Shown here: piece by piece, positions 61,601 to 64,000 of the stretch
Layout: the number at the start of each line of letters is the position of its first letter
Position numbering within the stretch: position 1 is the stretch's first letter
NCBI GenBank assembly: GCA_028023455.1
Contig: JAQFVV010000233.1
Span: 1-64,000, forward strand
DNA from: Epiperipatus broadwayi
Lineage: Eukaryota; Onychophora; Udeonychophora; Euonychophora; Peripatidae
Direction: 5' to 3'
Length of the DNA stretch: 64,000 nt
Notes under the pieces: model-generated
Told to the model about the DNA's origin: nothing
Database searches by the model: none
What the model saw: only the letters and a program-made list of their open reading frames with translations
Made by a program: the position numbers and the translations under genes

Positions 61601-63183
61601 CATTAAATTAGGAATATCAATTTGAATGTTATTTCAACTATTAAAAGTCATTATTTACATCATGGAAAACAACATTTTTCATCAATATAATGTTTTAATT
61701 GCATAACCTTCTTTGTAATACTGTCTTTTATGCAGTCAAAAAAAAAATAAAAAAATTCAAAGATTTGAAATAAAAAAAAACAAAATATCAATATAATAAA
61801 ATATTAAAGTCCAATCCAATAAGAATATTAAGTTGAACAAGATTTTATTTTAAGATTTATAGACATATCTCCAATGTGAAAGTGTTTATCTTACTGATCT
61901 GCAGGACCTCATGCTGAAATACAATATACAATTCAAACATATCTAAATAATTTGCAGCCATCATGAAATTTTGAAGAAAAAAATCCTGATTCATTAATTA
62001 GAAGACAATGTTTTAAGATATCCATAGTAAAAATTATAATTTATAAATAGTCAACCTATATGTAAGAATCTTTCACTATTATAAATGTCTCTTTTTATAC
62101 AGGGTATACTATCAGATGTTCAAAAAAAGTTTAATTGCAAATAGTGAACTTTGCTGATAATCAAATGGTTATCCTAAAAATGCAAATAATGTTTTGTATA
62201 AAGACATTATCCCACTTAATAATTTCAGTATTAAAATACTTGTATGCTTTTAAATTCTTTACATAATTTGCTGCAAATAGAATGAGATAACTTTTTGGCC
62301 AGCTTTTCATGTCTGTGTTATGAAGATAAATGTATAATAACTATCATAGATGTTAATTATTTTTACTGAAGCAATGGTGAAAAGTATTTTTGGTATGGGA
62401 TTATTTTACATTTTATAAATGTCATCATTATTAAGTAATAAGCATAAGAAAAAGTTAATGAGTTTGACTGCATTTAAAAATTTGTCATGTATTTATTAAA
62501 TAGTTTTGTAAAAATGCATATGTACAGATGCTATATGAAAGAGAAATGTAATTCTATCAGATCATTTTGATCAATTAAGATGTTATTGCATTTGGAAAAT
62601 AGTAATAGTGTACAGAAAAAATATTCAAAGTTTAGATACAACTAGAAGATCACGTGATTAGAAATACTCACACAATCTAATTAGATAGTAATGAGTTAGA
62701 GATTCAATTTTTGGTTAAATTGGAACTGCACTTAAATAATGAGATATAATGACCTTCACTTTCTGAGAGATCAAAAGTTCAGTTTTTATCTTTAAAATAG
62801 TAAAAAAAAGTTATCATAATATTAGCTGTTTAATTTCAAGTTATCAAAGTGTCATTCAATTGCCCAAACTTATTCATTATTTTCTCTTCAAGTATAACTT
62901 CATATAACAAACGTGTTTCAAAATATGTATGAATATAAAGATTTATGACTAATGATAAGTTAAAAGCAATATCATTTCAATAAAATAAAAAATAACATAT
63001 CACTATTATTTATGATAGACTTGCTGCTATTCTCCAAACACAATTTATTCTTGCAAATCAATTTTAGAACTGCAACCAAAAGGTTACATTATATTCTCTA
63101 CAAAACCTAGTGATTTATAATTATATTATCATTTTCAACTATTATATGATTAAAGTATTTTTAATTATTATAATTAATGATAA
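58687..63183. other. AT-rich non-coding DNA
   Basis: No gene or element recognised. The stretch 60840-61250 is slightly less AT-rich, with a 67-codon frame at 61052-61255 that has Asn/Gln-rich composition and no family landmarks. Confidence 0.55.
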
Positions 63184-63628
63184 TCAATCTTTATTTTCTT
63201 CTTTTGAAAAAAATCTATTGGACATTACTTTAGTCTTTTTACATTTATCTTTAGTCTTACTTCTTATCTTTTTCACATGTATGTGATCATGTGTTTTGGT
63301 TATATTGGATGGAGTGATCACTGTAGGGAGTGTGAAAGTCTGGCTTCAAATCCCCTTTAGTTTCTTTCATCTGTTAATGTTTAAACATTTCTTGAAGCTC
63401 TGAAGCATTATTTGCAAAAACTATAACATTTTCTACACAATCTAGATGATTTAAATAATCTCCATTCCCATAGCTCACATTTTAATCCACAAAATGTTTT
63501 GTAAAATTGCTGTAAAATTTTTGGAAAAATGGAATAACCCTGTCATATATTTTTTTCAATAGTAATCTTCTTAGTATTAAAGTATAATTTAATCACTACT
63601 GTTGCATTTTCATAAATATTCTTTAGAA
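63184..63628 (-). pseudogene. RTE reverse transcriptase fragment, carrying a SINE
   Basis: On the plus strand it aligns with the antisense of the full RTE copy at about 49650-50010: TACTTTAGTCTTTTTACATT, GAAGCTCTGAAGCATTATTT, TAAATAATCTCCATT and CATAAATATTCTTTA occur in the same order. In protein terms the end reads KNIYENATVVIKLYFNTKKI on the minus strand, matching the segment KNIYKNATATIRLHNDTGKI there. A SINE interrupts it at 63256-63386 and a hAT element cuts it off at 63629. Confidence 0.8.
63256..63386 (+). mobile_element. tRNA-SINE fragment inside RTE copy
   Basis: TTCACATGTATGTGATCATG and GAGTGATCACTGTAGGGAGT then GTCTGGCTTCAAATCC (box B-like) match the arms of the foldback at 40780-40866. 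The RTE alignment resumes immediately after it, so it is an insertion. TTCTT at both borders could be a short target duplication. Confidence 0.6.
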
Positions 63629-64000
63629 CAGGGGTGGTCAATTGTTTTGACTCGGGGGCCACAGAGGTTGGTGGAGGGCCAAATCGGGGCCACAGAGGTT
63701 GGTGGAGGGCCACATCAGGCCACTTTATAGAAGCAAAGGTTAGCGGAGGACCGCACCTTTTTTTCATGACACAATAAATGCACTGCTTTATTCCCTGTGT
63801 TACCAAAGAAATATTTGTTTGTCCATTCTTCATTAAACACATGACATTCATCACCAATTTTACATTTTTTCAAAGGGTTCATGGTTTCGCTAAAGTTGGA
63901 AATGTATAAATTTGCTAATGCAAAGACAAAATTGAAATTAACCAGATCAACTGGAGAAGCACTGCACATCATACCTACACTGCACATGTATTGATGTGGC
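63629..64000 (-). mobile_element. hAT-type element, second copy, runs off the window
   Basis: Starts CAGGGGTGGTCAATTGTTTTG, the reverse complement of the right end of the copy at 26315-26814 with one change in the 13-bp terminal repeat. The interior matches that copy through the transposase N-terminal fragment. A 33-bp unit with GAGGTTGGTGGAGGGCCA is tandemly doubled near 63663-63717. The other terminus lies beyond 64000. Confidence 0.85.
63720..63990 (-). pseudogene. hAT transposase N-terminal fragment, second copy
   Basis: The minus-strand frame reads KKCKIGDECHVFNEEWTNKY, then FFGNTGNKAVHLLCHEKK. The first Cys of the CxxC pair seen at 26.7 kb is His here (HLLC), so the BED-like finger is broken. 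Upstream residues (FNFVFALANLYISNFSETMN) match the other copy, so both come from the same source element. Confidence 0.7.

Overview
The window is strongly AT-rich animal nuclear DNA. I find no host protein-coding gene with a convincing exon structure, and no rRNA, CRISPR array or bacterial-type operon. The recognisable coding sequence is decayed mobile-element sequence: non-LTR retrotransposons of at least three lineages, hAT and piggyBac DNA-transposon remnants, and tRNA-derived SINEs. Long simple repeats (ATT, ATCT, AT) lie between them. Intergenic AT-rich DNA, RTE-type LINEs, tRNA-SINEs and hAT elements together suggest an invertebrate; a mollusc such as a cephalopod is my guess, not something the sequence proves.

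Layout. 1-136: trinucleotide repeat. 148-3590: broken jockey/CR1-like LINE, plus strand, interrupted at 1520-2205 by a large palindrome made of two head-to-head SINE copies and flanked by a 13-bp target duplication; the LINE ends in a long (ATT)n tract. 4690-5310: antisense RTE endonuclease fossil. 6865-7250: long ATCT microsatellite. 10130-10312: RTE/RT-like remnant. 10639-10854: inverted repeat. 11340-15075: old minus-strand LINE with a second LINE fragment nested in it. 15.1-26.3 kb: mostly featureless AT-rich DNA with SINE heads and local tandem duplications. 26301-27050: tRNA-SINE split by a 500-bp hAT element. 28752-29800: internally deleted RTE copy. 31690-32900: piggyBac transposase fossil, minus strand. 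34312-36886: inverted pair of one repeat family about 2.6 kb apart. 36942-37186: near-perfect hairpin MITE. 38033-38590 and 40259-40866: foldback elements. 49019-52239: nearly complete RTE element, minus strand, 13-bp target duplication. 54288-54419: minimal tRNA retrosequence. 55694-58691: candidate long LTR-like unit. 63184-64000: RTE fragment carrying both a SINE and the end of a second hAT copy.

How the parts relate. RTE copies or fragments occur at five places, so this family has been active here repeatedly; the 49-52 kb copy has only a few lesions and is the youngest-looking. The hAT copies at 26.3 and 63.6 kb are the same family in opposite orientation. Nested insertions give a relative order: LINE before palindromic SINE; SINE before hAT (26 kb); RTE before SINE and hAT (63 kb). 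I did not find a new multi-gene system. The best candidate for something unusual is the recent, almost perfect SINE palindrome at 1520-2205.
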